Shown: one piece after another, positions 44,916-54,202 of the stretch
Position numbering within the stretch: position 1 is the stretch's first letter
How the letters are laid out: the number at the start of each line of letters is the position of its first letter
From: Saprospiraceae bacterium
GTDB taxonomy: Bacteria; Bacteroidota; Bacteroidia; Chitinophagales; Saprospiraceae
DNA: 64,000 nucleotides
Reading direction: 5' to 3'
NCBI GenBank assembly: GCA_025055285.1
Contig: JANWXM010000002.1
Location: 62,239 to 126,238, forward strand
The notes under the pieces: model-generated
What the model was told of the DNA's origin: nothing
Databases searched by the model: none
The model's input: the letters and a program-made list of their open reading frames with translations, nothing else
Program-made: the position numbers and the translations under genes

Positions 44916-45874
44916 TGATAAAGAACAAGCACTTAGTCTTGATCTTCCTCTTGGTGTTGTTCCTTGGATACATCGGACGTCGAGTGCCATGGCGCTGTCG
45001 TTCGGAGGTACGCAGTTGCTTGATTCATACCCCAGAAGACGTGTATCGCATCCGGATTAGCCGCCTCGGTCGGCCTGACTTACTCTTAGAGCGAACCTCT
45101 ACAGGCTGGGCTGCGGAGCAAGAAGGCCGCGTTGTGCCTCTCAGCGGCGATACAATGACTGCTCTTCTTCAACAACTAGGGCGTTCCGTGACCTTTTCTC
45201 CTCTGCCTTATAAAAAAGCCGAGTGGGAAGCCACAGAGAAGGAATCACGCTTGTACGTTCAGTTTCATTTAAAAAATCGTTCGTCGTTGTCTATTGAAAT
45301 AGGCCCTCAAGAGCAAACCGCAGAGGGTTGCTGGACGCGTATTTACTTTCCACAGCATAAGGGCTTATATCGTGTTCAAGGTGCTTTTCGTTCGCTTTTT
45401 GACCGCTCTCTAAATGACTTTAGGAGTCGTCTGCTGTTGCCTTTCGAATTAGAGCATGCCTGCGCCATCACTCTATCGAGGCCGCCAGATAGTATCATCC
45501 TATGGACGAGAACGGATACCTCTGAATGGAAGATGGTCACGGATACCGCCGGATCTTCCAGATACGTATCGCTTCATTATTGGCTGAATGCCGTAGCTCA
45601 GCTGAAAAATTTGCCCTTCGCCGACTTTTTTGACGAAAGCCGAGAAGAGCAATGGCTACAATTTACTGCTCACATCTCTGCTTGCGATGGCCGTTCGTTT
45701 GCTCTTCGTTTCTTCGTGCTTGAGCCTCCTGATGTGCCCGAAGATATCCACCTCCTGATCCGTCAGGGCATCCGAGTGTTGCCGCGTTACGTTGTACATA
45801 GCTCCGCTAATCCTCGTCAGTACTTTCTGATCCCTGACGCAGAAATAGGCGCGCGTCTTTGCTCTGGCCCTTGA
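44915..45874 (+). CDS. DUF4340-like membrane-anchored protein
   Basis: The 319-residue protein begins with one hydrophobic segment (HLVLIFLLVLFLGYIG, about residues 6-21), followed by a strand-rich region with WAAEQEGRVVPLS and LKNRSSLSIEIGP. This pattern is typical of DUF4340 proteins, which are often found with gliding or ABC-transport genes. It overlaps the helicase stop by one base, so translation is coupled. The family assignment is based on general pattern and is moderate. Function is unknown. Confidence 0.65.
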   Translation: MIKNKHLVLIFLLVLFLGYIGRRVPWRCRSEVRSCLIHTPEDVYRIRISRLGRPDLLLERTSTGWAAEQEGRVVPLSGDTMTALLQQLGRSVTFSPLPYKKAEWEATEKESRLYVQFHLKNRSSLSIEIGPQEQTAEGCWTRIYFPQHKGLYRVQGAFRSLFDRSLNDFRSRLLLPFELEHACAITLSRPPDSIILWTRTDTSEWKMVTDTAGSSRYVSLHYWLNAVAQLKNLPFADFFDESREEQWLQFTAHISACDGRSFALRFFVLEPPDVPEDIHLLIRQGIRVLPRYVVHSSANPRQYFLIPDAEIGARLCSGP

Positions 45875-45886
45875 CGAGCCGCTTTT

Positions 45887-46147
45887 TCAACTCGTACCTT
45901 CTCCCTTAGTTTCGCCTCCAGGACGGCGCATTTGGCCTACTACTTCATCAACGACATTTTCAAACTTCTCCGCCATTTCTTCTACGAGATCATTCAACTT
46001 CTCGCGCACATCGTCTAGATACTCCTCTCCCTTTCGCCGCAAACGCTCGCGAGTGCGCTCACCTTTGTCTGGAGCAAACAAAATGCCTATGGCCGCTCCA
46101 ATTGCCAAACCTCCTAGAAAGCCTAGTAAAATAGATTCTCGTTTCAT
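45887..46147 (-). CDS. YtxH-domain protein
   Basis: The 86-residue protein has one membrane segment rich in glycine (LLGFLGGLAIGAAIGILFAPDKG, about residues 7-29), followed by a charged amphipathic helix. The GxxxGxLFAPxxG pattern is the YtxH hallmark. Such proteins are small stress-associated membrane proteins with unknown activity. A TACTTTTG promoter element lies 49 bases upstream. Confidence 0.85.
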   Translation of the reverse strand: MKRESILLGFLGGLAIGAAIGILFAPDKGERTRERLRRKGEEYLDDVREKLNDLVEEMAEKFENVVDEVVGQMRRPGGETKGEGTS

Positions 46148-46196
46148 TGGTACCCTACGAATTTTAAAGAACCTTGAGCAACCTTGATAACAACGA

Positions 46197-46204
46197 CAAA
46201 AGTA
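46197..46204 (-). promoter_or_regulatory. -7 element (TActTTTG) of the YtxH gene
   Basis: TACTTTTG on the minus strand, giving a leader of about 45 bases. Confidence 0.5.
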
Positions 46205-46627
46205 TTGGAGATATTGACCTTGAACCCTGACTTGCGTTGCCCTGCAGAATGACCTTTAGTCAACGAAGATTATCCCGGAAATCCTTTCAGCGGAGCTCTT
46301 CGAAAAAACACTTCCCCAGCGAGGCAATTGCCTCCGCAGTTGAGCGGCGAACCGCAGTTCAAAGAGTGACAGGAGAGTCAATTGATGCCAGTTTGTCAGC
46401 TTTGAATGCCTATTTTCCTCTCTTAATTTGTGCGAAGTTGGTGTTCGTTTTTCAGAGCACAAGACTCCTACAGCACTTCGTTTGAGCCCTTTTGGAAGGC
46501 TCGTTGAACTAATCAGCTGGTGGTTTTCCCGTGCAGGTCATGTGCAAAGCAAGTCGTGCAGACTATCGCGTTTAAGAAGGAATAGCCCGTAGCCATTGCA
46601 CTGCACAGGGAGCGCTTCAAGACGCAC

Positions 46628-46635
46628 TACTTTTG
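46628..46635 (+). promoter_or_regulatory. -7 element (TActTTTG) of the haloperoxidase gene
   Basis: TACTTTTG lies 23 bases before the ATG at 46659. It supports this start over the longer frame from 46596, part of which would be upstream of the transcript. Confidence 0.6.
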
Positions 46636-46658
46636 CGGGTAAAAACAGTAGAGTTACT

Positions 46659-48035
46659 ATGCGCATCTTAACTTTTCCGCTGCCGCGACTTCTAGTGCTT
46701 GGAAGTGGGCTTGCTTTGGTTGTAGCCTGTCATTCCGATTCTTATAGAGCGCTCTCTGAAGATCCGGAGCTTTTACACCGAGGCATGCGGCGCATTACCG
46801 ACATCATGCGGCACGATATTTTTTCACCTCCGGTGGCCTCGCGCATTTACGCCTACTCAGCCGTGGCCGCTTATGAAGCCCTGCGGCCCGGATACGAAGG
46901 TTACCGCTCCTTGGCAGGTCAGGTAAACGGACTAACTGAAGTGCCTAAACCTGAGGCGGGCAAGGTATATTGTTTTCCACTTGCTTCTATCGTCGCCTTA
47001 ACGAAAGTAGGCCGTCATTTGGTCTTTTCCGAAGAGCAGATAGATGCCCTTCGCGATACGATGCTGGCTGATTTTGCTCATATGGGCATCCCACACGATG
47101 TATATGACCGCTCTGTCGCTTTCGGAGAGGCAGTAGCCGACTGCATAATAACTTGGTCGAAAGGCGATCGATATGCCCAAACGCGCAGCATGCCCAAGTT
47201 CACCATTAATGCTAAGGATCCTGCTCGTTGGGTGCCCACTCCACCTCAATACGCTGACGCTGTCGAGCCCCACTGGAGTCAGATTCGGCCGTGGGTGCTT
47301 GACTCGGCCCGCCAGTTTAAACCGGCTCCTCCACTTCCCTATAGCGAAGACAAGAAGAGTGCCTTTTACCAAGCAGCATTAGAAGTATACGAGATTGGCA
47401 AAAAGCTATCGGCTTTCGAGCGCGAAACTGCCTTATATTGGGATTGTAACCCTTTTGAGATGACAGTGACCGGGCACCTCATGGTAGCGCTGAAAAAAAT
47501 TAGCCCTACAGGGCATTGGATCAATATCACGACTCAGGCATGCAGGCAGGCGAACGCTTCTCTTATCCAATCGGCAGAAGCTTATGTCCTCGTTGCCTTA
47601 GCCATTGCCGATGCCTTCATCAGCTGCTGGACAGAGAAGTATACTAGCGCTTTACTGCGTCCGGAGACTTATATCAATCGCCATATTGACCCGGATTGGC
47701 GCCCATTTATTGAGACACCGCCTTTTCCCGAACACACGAGTGGCCACTCTACCATATCGGCCGCTGCCGCCACAGTGTTGACGCGTCTCTTCGGCGAAAA
47801 CTTCTCTTTTACCGACAGCACCGAGGTGGAATTCGGAATGAAACCTCGCTCGTTCGCTTCTTTTTACGAAGCCTCTGACCAGGCAGCAATGAGCCGACTC
47901 TATGGCGGTATTCATTACCGACACGGAAATGAAAGCGGACGTCAAAACGGCCGTCAAATTGGACAATATGTATGGGAGAAAATTCGCTTGCGATCTTCGA
48001 CAAAATCTTCTAGCGATCATTCTCAAAAAAATTAA
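46659..48035 (+). CDS. Vanadium-dependent haloperoxidase/PAP2-family lipoprotein
   Basis: The 458-residue protein has a lipoprotein leader ending LALVVAC (cysteine near residue 23). The C-terminal half contains the PAP2/haloperoxidase phosphate- or vanadate-binding motifs: PPFPEHTSGHSTISAAAA (PxxxSGH) near 358 and SRLYGGIHYRHGNESG (SRxxxGxHxxxD-like) near 417. Related enzymes oxidise halides or remove phosphate. Asp of the last motif is replaced by asparagine or glycine in GIHYRHGNES, so activity cannot be assumed. It should be anchored in the outer membrane or periplasm. Confidence 0.85.
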   Translation: MRILTFPLPRLLVLGSGLALVVACHSDSYRALSEDPELLHRGMRRITDIMRHDIFSPPVASRIYAYSAVAAYEALRPGYEGYRSLAGQVNGLTEVPKPEAGKVYCFPLASIVALTKVGRHLVFSEEQIDALRDTMLADFAHMGIPHDVYDRSVAFGEAVADCIITWSKGDRYAQTRSMPKFTINAKDPARWVPTPPQYADAVEPHWSQIRPWVLDSARQFKPAPPLPYSEDKKSAFYQAALEVYEIGKKLSAFERETALYWDCNPFEMTVTGHLMVALKKISPTGHWINITTQACRQANASLIQSAEAYVLVALAIADAFISCWTEKYTSALLRPETYINRHIDPDWRPFIETPPFPEHTSGHSTISAAAATVLTRLFGENFSFTDSTEVEFGMKPRSFASFYEASDQAAMSRLYGGIHYRHGNESGRQNGRQIGQYVWEKIRLRSSTKSSSDHSQKN

Positions 48036-48416
48036 TACAAATTTAAATTTTAATTTATACGCTTTCACAGTATGGAAACAAACCTTTGTTCCTGTAGCGT
48101 ATCATGGCAAAAAAGAGTTCAGTAGTTTAAAAGGTTAGGAATTGACTGTACCCGGCCGACGGAAGTCGAGCCGGGATTTTTTCTTGCTAACTAAGGGTGT
48201 TTTGAGAGGGCTAGTTTAGGTAAGACAAACAAGAGGCTACTGAGTTCCGCTTTCGGGAGCCCATAAATAAGGGAAAAGCCATTCCCTGCTTTGTGCTAAA
48301 TGCAGGAATTCGGCGCATACAGTAGCAGAATCGCCGGCTGAGGAGCGCAAGTGAGGAAAGTCGCTGAATTTGGCGACAACTACGCTCGAGATACTCTGAA
48401 ACCCGCAGAGCATCCG
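48036..48416. other. Intergenic stretch after the haloperoxidase gene
   Basis: About 380 bases. It holds an AT-rich 3' region, a strong terminator (48151-48182) and no supported gene. The segment right of the terminator has no recognised feature. Confidence 0.5.
48151..48182 (+). terminator. Strong intrinsic terminator with GGAA tetraloop
   Basis: CCCGGCCGAC (48151-48160) pairs with GTCG and GCCGGG (48165-48168, 48170-48175) with one bulged A, closed by the loop GGAA. A and six T follow. It lies about 115 bases after the haloperoxidase stop. Confidence 0.85.
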
Positions 48417-48923
48417 TCAATTACCGTACACTTTCTTGCCTCGCTTCAGCCAAACACCCCATTTTCGGTCATAAGCATGCACCTCCTCGGTCGGGCCATT
48501 GGTGTTGTAGACGGGATAACCTGCATTTACCCACTCGAAAATACCTCCATAAAGGTTCCATATCTTTCGGAAGCCAGCGCGGATGAGTTGCTCAGCGATT
48601 TTTTCACTTCGATATCCAACCGAGCAGTAAACCACGATGGGTGTATCTTTTGGCAATTGCTGAAGCTGAAGGAGTTCAAAGGTTTTGTAGCCAACCCACT
48701 TGGCTTGAGCAATGTGCGATACTTCATACTCCCTCCACTCGCGAGCATCTAAAAACACGTAAGCGGAGGCGCTTGCTGCCGCCTCGTGAACCGTTAACTC
48801 GGGTACACTGTGGTCAAGCAACACATTTAGCAGCGCTCGGTAAGCGCCATTTTCCACCTGGCTGTGGCCGGGGGCTGCTATGAGTAGCAACCAACCGGCC
48901 ACAATCGCATTTTTCACCTTCAT
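48417..48923 (-). CDS. Exported rhodanese-like protein
   Basis: The 168-residue protein has a signal peptide (residues 1-21, ending GHSQ) and a single rhodanese domain. The active-site loop is VYCSVGYRSEKIA with the catalytic cysteine near residue 100; LDAREWREYEVSHI and LYGGIFEW are the other family segments. Rhodaneses move sulfane sulfur or act as redox proteins. The C-terminal 30 residues (GPTEEVHAYDRKWG) are also seen in other Bacteroidota members as I recall. I use the start at 48923 (MKVKNA), since the nine upstream codons are not signal-like. Confidence 0.88.
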   Translation of the reverse strand: MKVKNAIVAGWLLLIAAPGHSQVENGAYRALLNVLLDHSVPELTVHEAAASASAYVFLDAREWREYEVSHIAQAKWVGYKTFELLQLQQLPKDTPIVVYCSVGYRSEKIAEQLIRAGFRKIWNLYGGIFEWVNAGYPVYNTNGPTEEVHAYDRKWGVWLKRGKKVYGN

Positions 48924-49092
48924 AAGATGTGGCAAAATTCCACCAGGCAAGCGATTAAAGCGAGGGGGGTTAAAGCAAATGCATTAAGCGATCGGTGGAT
49001 TCAAACTGTTCTGAAAACACAAAAGGGCGCAGAACGACAATATGAACGGGGGAAACCGGAATAAACGCCAAAGGCGGAGGCCATATTCATGT

Positions 49093-49125
49093 AAAAAATC
49101 CTACTGCTACCAGGGAGCAGTAGGA
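49093..49125 (-). terminator. Intrinsic terminator of prs
   Basis: A 10-bp perfect stem, TCCTACTGCT and AGCAGTAGGA (49099-49108 and 49116-49125), has a 7-base loop. On the minus strand it is followed by six T. It lies 89 bases beyond the prs stop codon. Confidence 0.85.
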
Positions 49126-49213
49126 AAATCAAAACATACTATGAGAAAACTGGCTCCAAGATAAATGCAGTTCGCTCCGGCTTCCAAGGGCTATTTACGG
49201 AACGGCAGAATTT

Positions 49214-50173
49214 TTAAGGAAGCGGCGGATTTGCTGAATTTTTCCAGTGAAAGAGCGCGGCAATAGATTTGTGCTCAACAGTATTTCGAATGGCGCGAGA
49301 GAATAATTTGGCAGTGGAAAGTACTTTGATCTTCGAGCACGACTGCTTTAGGGGGATGGTATCGCACACAATAAGTTCGGTTAATTTAGACTTTTCAACG
49401 TTTTCGTAGGCTTTACCTGAAAGCACAGGATGCGTACAGATGGCCCGAACAGAGCGGGCTCCCTTTTCGATAAGTGCATCGGCTGCCTTACACAGCGTTC
49501 CGGCTGTATCCACCAAGTCGTCTACTAGAATGACGTCGGCGCCATTGACGTCACCGATAACGGTAATGGATTCGACCTGATTAGCTTGCGAGCGATATTT
49601 GTCGCAAATGACGAGATCTCGCCCGAAATGTTTAGCAAACTCCCGCGCACGCTTCACGCCGCCTACATCTGGGCTAGCGAAAACTACGTTAGAAAGGTCC
49701 AGATTTTTTTCTAAATAAGGAATATAGATGGCCTCTGAACGCAAGTGGTCTACCGGGATGTCAAAAAAGCCTTGTACTTGCTCAGCATGTAGGTCCATTG
49801 TCATGATGCGGTTGGCTCCAGCAGTGGTTAGCAGATTGGCGATGAGTTTAGCGCTAATGGGTACACGCGGCATGTCTTTGCGGTCTTGACGAGCGTAGCC
49901 GAAGTAAGGTATAACTGCTGTGATATAACCCGCTGACGCCCGCCGAGCGGCATCGATGCACAAAAGAAGCTCCATCAAATTGTCGTGAGGCTGGTAAGTA
50001 CTTTGGATAAAGAACACAAAGGCACCTCGCACACTCTCTTGAATGATAGGCTGCATCTCACCATCGCTAAAGCGATGTAAGGTTTTTTGGCCCAGAGGTT
50101 CATCGTAATGGAAGGCAATTTCCTTAGCAAGCTCCTCAGAAGCTGAGCAGGCAAAAAGTTTAACTTCGGGCAT
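49214..50173 (-). CDS. prs: Ribose-phosphate pyrophosphokinase (PRPP synthetase)
   Basis: Prs makes PRPP from ribose 5-phosphate and ATP for nucleotide, His, Trp and NAD synthesis, including the nadC step in this window. The 319-residue product has HRFSDGEMQP near residue 37, PYFGYARQDRK near 92, the metal-binding region MTMDLHAEQ near 125, and the PRPP loop VILVDDLVDTAGT near 217. I start at the ATG at 50173 (MPEVKLFACS), because this is the usual N-terminus; the open frame continues 25 codons upstream past the -7 element. Confidence 0.95.
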   Translation of the reverse strand: MPEVKLFACSASEELAKEIAFHYDEPLGQKTLHRFSDGEMQPIIQESVRGAFVFFIQSTYQPHDNLMELLLCIDAARRASAGYITAVIPYFGYARQDRKDMPRVPISAKLIANLLTTAGANRIMTMDLHAEQVQGFFDIPVDHLRSEAIYIPYLEKNLDLSNVVFASPDVGGVKRAREFAKHFGRDLVICDKYRSQANQVESITVIGDVNGADVILVDDLVDTAGTLCKAADALIEKGARSVRAICTHPVLSGKAYENVEKSKLTELIVCDTIPLKQSCSKIKVLSTAKLFSRAIRNTVEHKSIAALFHWKNSANPPLP

Positions 50174-50244
50174 CATAGTGCCGGCATAAGAAGGATGACT
50201 AGGTTCGGAATAGTTGACTTGCAATTGCTCGACGCGAATTTTTG

Positions 50245-50252
50245 GCAAAAGT
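50245..50252 (-). promoter_or_regulatory. -7 element (TActTTTG) of prs
   Basis: TACTTTTG on the minus strand, giving a leader of about 65 bases. It lies 16 bases from the divergent element at 50269-50276. Confidence 0.6.
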
Positions 50253-50268
50253 ACATCAGAACCAATCG

Positions 50269-50276
50269 CTACTTTT
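50269..50276 (+). promoter_or_regulatory. -7 element (TActTTTG) of the aminotransferase-fold gene
   Basis: TACTTTTG on the plus strand ends 15 bases before the ATG at 50292. The -33 region must overlap the opposing prs promoter. Confidence 0.6.
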
Positions 50277-50291
50277 GCCTACAGGCAAAAA

Positions 50292-51809
50292 ATGTTTGTC
50301 GTTATGAGTTGTCGTTTAGAAGACTACTTTCTGCCCTTTCGCCAAAATATCGTCGGGATTGACCAGTACATTCACACACCGTACGGCCATAAGCCGCTCG
50401 TTTACGCCGACTGGATTGCCAGTGGCCGCCTTTACCAACCCATCGAAGAGCGCTTAAGCCAACATATTGGCGCATACATGGCTAATACCCATACGGAGAC
50501 GAGTTTGACGGGCAGACTGATGACACAAGCATACCACACGGCTCAGCAAATTATCAAGCGCCATGTGAACGCCAATGAAGGCGATGCTTTGATTGCAGCG
50601 TATTCCGGCATGACAGGGGTAGTGAACAAGCTCCAGCGCATGCTCGGTTTGCGTATTCACGAGCGCTATTACGAGCGCCTCCAACTGCGGCCCGAAGAGC
50701 GCCCTATCGTATTCTGTACGCACATGGAACACCACAGCAACCAAACTTCCTGGTTGGAAACTATTTGCGACGTTGTTATCATTCCGCCAAACGAAAAAGG
50801 ACATGTAGACCTGCGTCACTTGCAGCAGCTGCTTCACCAGTACCGCAACCGTCCCTTAAAAATTGCGGCTATTACCTCTGGCAGCAACGTTACCGGCATC
50901 CTCACTCCCTATCACGAAGTGGCCGCATTGATGCATCGACACGGCGGCTACTGCTTCGTAGATTTCGCCTGTACTGCCCCTTACGTCGAGATCAACATGC
51001 ACCCTGCTGACCCTTTAGAGCAACTAGACGCTATTTACTTTTCGCCGCACAAATTTCTGGGTGGGCCAGGTTCACCCGGCGTCCTAATATTCAATAAAGC
51101 ACTCTATCACAATCGAGTTCCTGACAACCCAGGAGGTGGCACCGTTCTTTGGACTAACCCGTGGGGAGGGCATCATTACATTGAAGATATTGAAATACGC
51201 GAAGATGGAGGGACGCCGCCCATTCTCCAGACGATTAAAGCTGCCTTGGCCATTCGTTTGAAAGAACAAATGGGTGTGGCCAACATTCTAGAGCGCGAAC
51301 ACGAACTTCTCGAAATGTTCTGGCGCGAAACAGACGGCCTGCCTTGGCTCAACATTTTGGAACGTCAAAACGAAGACCGCTTAGGCGTAGTATCGTTCAC
51401 TATTGAAGGGCTCCACTATAACCTAGCAGTTAAACTCCTTAATGACCTCTACGGCATCCAGGTTCGCGGCGGGTGCGCCTGTGCAGGCACCTACGGCCAC
51501 TTCCTATTTGGCATTTCTCAAGAGCGCTCCTGTGAAATCGTAAGCAAAATTGATGCTGGTGACCTAAGCGAAAAACCCGGTTGGGTTCGCCTGTCTCTTC
51601 ACCCTACTATGACCAATGCCGAACTCCGCTATATCCTTAATGCCATCAAGGACATCGGTAAAAACCACCGCCGCTATGCCTTGGACTATGAAGCGAACCT
51701 CAAACACGGCCAGTTCTGGCATCGAAACGAACGCCCAGAAGAAGTGAGAGACTTTGTTCGTCAGTGGTTTCTATTTCAAGAGGCAGAAAATCTCGTAGAA
51801 GAAGCATAA
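50292..51809 (+). CDS. Class V aminotransferase-fold PLP enzyme (cysteine desulfurase-like)
   Basis: The 505-residue protein has the fold-type I PLP core: THMEHHSNQTSW near 140, DFACTAPY near 222, and the PLP lysine in SPHKFLGGPGSPG near 255. RGGCACAGTYGH near 395 holds a cysteine in the position used by cysteine desulfurases. It is longer than SufS or IscS and ends with about 70 extra residues. The substrate is not known; sulfur transfer is possible. Met at 50304 is an alternative start. It is divergent from prs with overlapping promoters. Confidence 0.85.
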   Translation: MFVVMSCRLEDYFLPFRQNIVGIDQYIHTPYGHKPLVYADWIASGRLYQPIEERLSQHIGAYMANTHTETSLTGRLMTQAYHTAQQIIKRHVNANEGDALIAAYSGMTGVVNKLQRMLGLRIHERYYERLQLRPEERPIVFCTHMEHHSNQTSWLETICDVVIIPPNEKGHVDLRHLQQLLHQYRNRPLKIAAITSGSNVTGILTPYHEVAALMHRHGGYCFVDFACTAPYVEINMHPADPLEQLDAIYFSPHKFLGGPGSPGVLIFNKALYHNRVPDNPGGGTVLWTNPWGGHHYIEDIEIREDGGTPPILQTIKAALAIRLKEQMGVANILEREHELLEMFWRETDGLPWLNILERQNEDRLGVVSFTIEGLHYNLAVKLLNDLYGIQVRGGCACAGTYGHFLFGISQERSCEIVSKIDAGDLSEKPGWVRLSLHPTMTNAELRYILNAIKDIGKNHRRYALDYEANLKHGQFWHRNERPEEVRDFVRQWFLFQEAENLVEEA

Positions 51810-51983
51810 CCGTCGTATGGCGCCGTACTCATAGCAAATCCATCTTCTCCAGAAGAAGGCGCAGCCACTACTTATTGCCAATCAAGTATAAAGATGTTCG
51901 TTCATCTAACAAAGAATTCCGAGAAAAAGAGGGGTTAAAATTTCATCTCAAGCCATGAATCTGATTATCAATAATACATAATT

Positions 51984-52520
51984 ATGGAAGGCCTCTCTTG
52001 GCGTATCCGCTTAAGCGCCATCCTTGTAGTAGCGGTACTTTTTGGACTAATTTGGCTCTATACGCGCGAATATCCAGTGTTTACAAACACTCTGGAAGTC
52101 AGTCGATTAGTGTTACTTTCTTTTCTTTTCGGTGCGGGAGTGGCCGCTGCCATAGTGTATGTGCTGCGTCACCGCTTGAAGCCATGGGTCAACCACGTAC
52201 CGGAGGTACTCCTCATCGTTTTCTTCGTGCCCTTATTCATGCCGCTCTTTGCTAGCAGAGTCAATCGAGCAAGTGGCTTAGTCGAACATCGCCCTTTTGA
52301 GTTCGTAGCGGAAACTCCTTATGTTGCTTCTGCTTATGGTTGGTTGTGCTTTCAGCCTGTAAGAATTACAGGCTATTGCCTTCTCGTCAAAGATGGTCAG
52401 CGTCTCCATCGGTTTCAATACAAGAGTCAGGCTTATTTTCCGCTCTCTCGACCCGGAGATACTGTATTATTGCCCATCCGCCAAGGATGTTTAGGCATAG
52501 AAGTAATGGAACTCCGTTGA
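51984..52520 (+). CDS. Integral membrane protein of unknown function
   Basis: The 178-residue protein has three hydrophobic segments (about residues 10-26, 41-60 and 73-90), followed by a C-terminal soluble part of about 85 residues. I recognise no family. It has a normal start with ATG in AT-rich surroundings and is 174 bases after the aminotransferase-fold gene. No promoter element with a perfect match was found. Confidence 0.6.
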   Translation: MEGLSWRIRLSAILVVAVLFGLIWLYTREYPVFTNTLEVSRLVLLSFLFGAGVAAAIVYVLRHRLKPWVNHVPEVLLIVFFVPLFMPLFASRVNRASGLVEHRPFEFVAETPYVASAYGWLCFQPVRITGYCLLVKDGQRLHRFQYKSQAYFPLSRPGDTVLLPIRQGCLGIEVMELR

Positions 52521-52729
52521 CGAATATCCGCGAAAGCAAGCGCTAGAAATGGTATAAATACCAGAATTCACTCAACATAGGACACTTAAGCCTTTTGAGC
52601 CTTATTATTGAGGATTGTCCAGCTACAGCCGTATATCTCTATGAACCAAAAGGCTGAGGAGGGACAAAAATGAAAAGGCTTAGCTACATGCCCCTGCACA
52701 GACGATTAGTCCTGACATAAGCAGAAGCG

Positions 52730-54202
52730 TTACCGGCGCAGGACAACCTTGTTTTGCCATATGCGCCCATCTGCAAAAAAGCGAACAATATAGAGACCGT
52801 CCTCCAAGCTGCTCAAATCCAGCAGATAACGACTACCTGTTACCGAGAAGACGTTTTGGCGCAGCCGGCCGTTGATATCGAGAACTTGTAGGTGGCCTTC
52901 GCCAGGAAGGTCGGTTAGCCACGCAATACCACTGGTCGGATTGGGCCACAGCGAAAGCAGCTGTGTCGTTACTGCCTCAGTTGTGCTGCTTACGTAGCCG
53001 ACGTCTCGATAGCCGAGGAAAAACAGCAGCGTATTGACTATTGCGGGTGATGCGCAGGCGCTGTGGTCGGCATTTGGATTTACGTCGACTGTTTGTACGT
53101 TGATAGCACCACGAGCGATCATCGTATCACGCGCTACGATACTATTTTGATAGGGCACCTGGTCGTCAGCCGTGCAGAAAAAGATACGCGCAGGTGCCTT
53201 AGGTGCCCACTGATAAACGTTGTTATCGCGCAGAGCGACATTAATCGGATGCCAGTCGTCTGCCTTCAGTTCTTGTACCAGAGCAGGCTGCAACATTCGC
53301 ATCGGACGGCACGAGCCTTCGTTCTGTACCAAGAGATTAACCAATTGAGTGTTTAGCAATATAAGGTTGAAGCTCCCGCTGTAATGCTGGGCAATAGCAG
53401 TCGCATAAGGCTCCCGGAATATTTGTTGAAGAGAGCCGTATAAGTTGCCGTATACGTGTTGATACGAGATTAACGTGTGAGGTATGTATGCTGGATACAG
53501 ATAGATTTCGTCTGACAGCACTGTATTTCGCATAACCTCTCCTATACTGTACGGCCCGGACATGTAACTAGCAGCGGTTATTTTAAACTCGTTCTGCCAG
53601 AGTTGCTCGACATCTCGATGAAAGGCCATAGAGGCATGACCACCTTGGGAATAGCCAGTTACAAATAACTGGTCGTTAGTATGCAGTTTGGTACCTTGGT
53701 GGGTTTGGTAGTACGCTATGAAGTCAGGCAGGGCGCGCAACATATCCGCCGCTACCCAAGCTTCTGAGGCAGCATGCACGTATGGATGAAAGCCCTTGGC
53801 TACGCCTAGCCCTAAGTAATCGGGCATAATCGTCAGAAAACCCATACCTCCGAACAGCAAACCCGTAGCGCCGTCGCCTCCACCAAGTACGTTGAACGAG
53901 GGCACATCAGTCTTAGTCACCGATGTACCGTGTTGATACACCAAGCGAGGAAAAATACGCGTTGTATCCTGCGGAACAACAACGAGCCCTGAAACAGTAT
54001 CGGGCTGCCCAGCAGTATTTTTGGTAGTATATATTACTCGATAAAAACGAACGTCATACTGAACTAATGGATATTTGAACTGGCTAGCAATTTGGGCACG
54101 CGTCCGGCTGCCTAGAAACTGCGCAGAAATCATCTTCTGAGCAGCGACCGTATTCCACAACAAGCAAAGTGTGGCAAAAACAAGAAATAACCTTTTTTGC
54201 AT
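52730..54202 (-). CDS. T9SS type A-sorted alpha/beta hydrolase (secretory lipase-like)
   Basis: The 490-residue secreted enzyme has a signal peptide (residues 1-21, ending VAAQ). The hydrolase part has a YQHGTSV segment near 88, the nucleophile elbow TGYSQGGHASM near 185, a TADDQVPY segment near 347 and NADHSACASP near 380, which could supply the acid and base. The pattern resembles the lipase/prolyl oligopeptidase-like LIP group. The last 75 residues (LWPNPTSG, LDINGRL, DGLYIVRF) form a T9SS type A sorting domain. The protein is therefore exported to the surface or medium. Confidence 0.88.
   Translation of the reverse strand: MQKRLFLVFATLCLLWNTVAAQKMISAQFLGSRTRAQIASQFKYPLVQYDVRFYRVIYTTKNTAGQPDTVSGLVVVPQDTTRIFPRLVYQHGTSVTKTDVPSFNVLGGGDGATGLLFGGMGFLTIMPDYLGLGVAKGFHPYVHAASEAWVAADMLRALPDFIAYYQTHQGTKLHTNDQLFVTGYSQGGHASMAFHRDVEQLWQNEFKITAASYMSGPYSIGEVMRNTVLSDEIYLYPAYIPHTLISYQHVYGNLYGSLQQIFREPYATAIAQHYSGSFNLILLNTQLVNLLVQNEGSCRPMRMLQPALVQELKADDWHPINVALRDNNVYQWAPKAPARIFFCTADDQVPYQNSIVARDTMIARGAINVQTVDVNPNADHSACASPAIVNTLLFFLGYRDVGYVSSTTEAVTTQLLSLWPNPTSGIAWLTDLPGEGHLQVLDINGRLRQNVFSVTGSRYLLDLSSLEDGLYIVRFFADGRIWQNKVVLRR

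Larger units (their letters stand above)
46148..46658. other. Divergent gene-free stretch between the YtxH and haloperoxidase genes
   Basis: About 510 bases with the YtxH promoter (46197-46204) and the haloperoxidase promoter (46628-46635). A plus-strand frame at 46237-46485 is Ser/Arg-rich and has no family features. I see no RNA gene or repeat. Confidence 0.5.

Noticed and set aside
46237-46485. 82-codon plus-strand frame before the haloperoxidase gene
   Set aside because: Rich in Ser and Arg, without promoter or family features; probably chance.
48353-48362. GAGGAAAGTC resembling the conserved RNase P RNA motif
   Set aside because: The other conserved RNase P RNA segments are missing, and the required length would run through the rhodanese gene.
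52585-52685. Repeated AAGCCTTTT and AAAAGGCT words near the end of the T9SS hydrolase gene
   Set aside because: The copies are short and the possible stem has a loop of about 50 bases, with no T run; likely chance.
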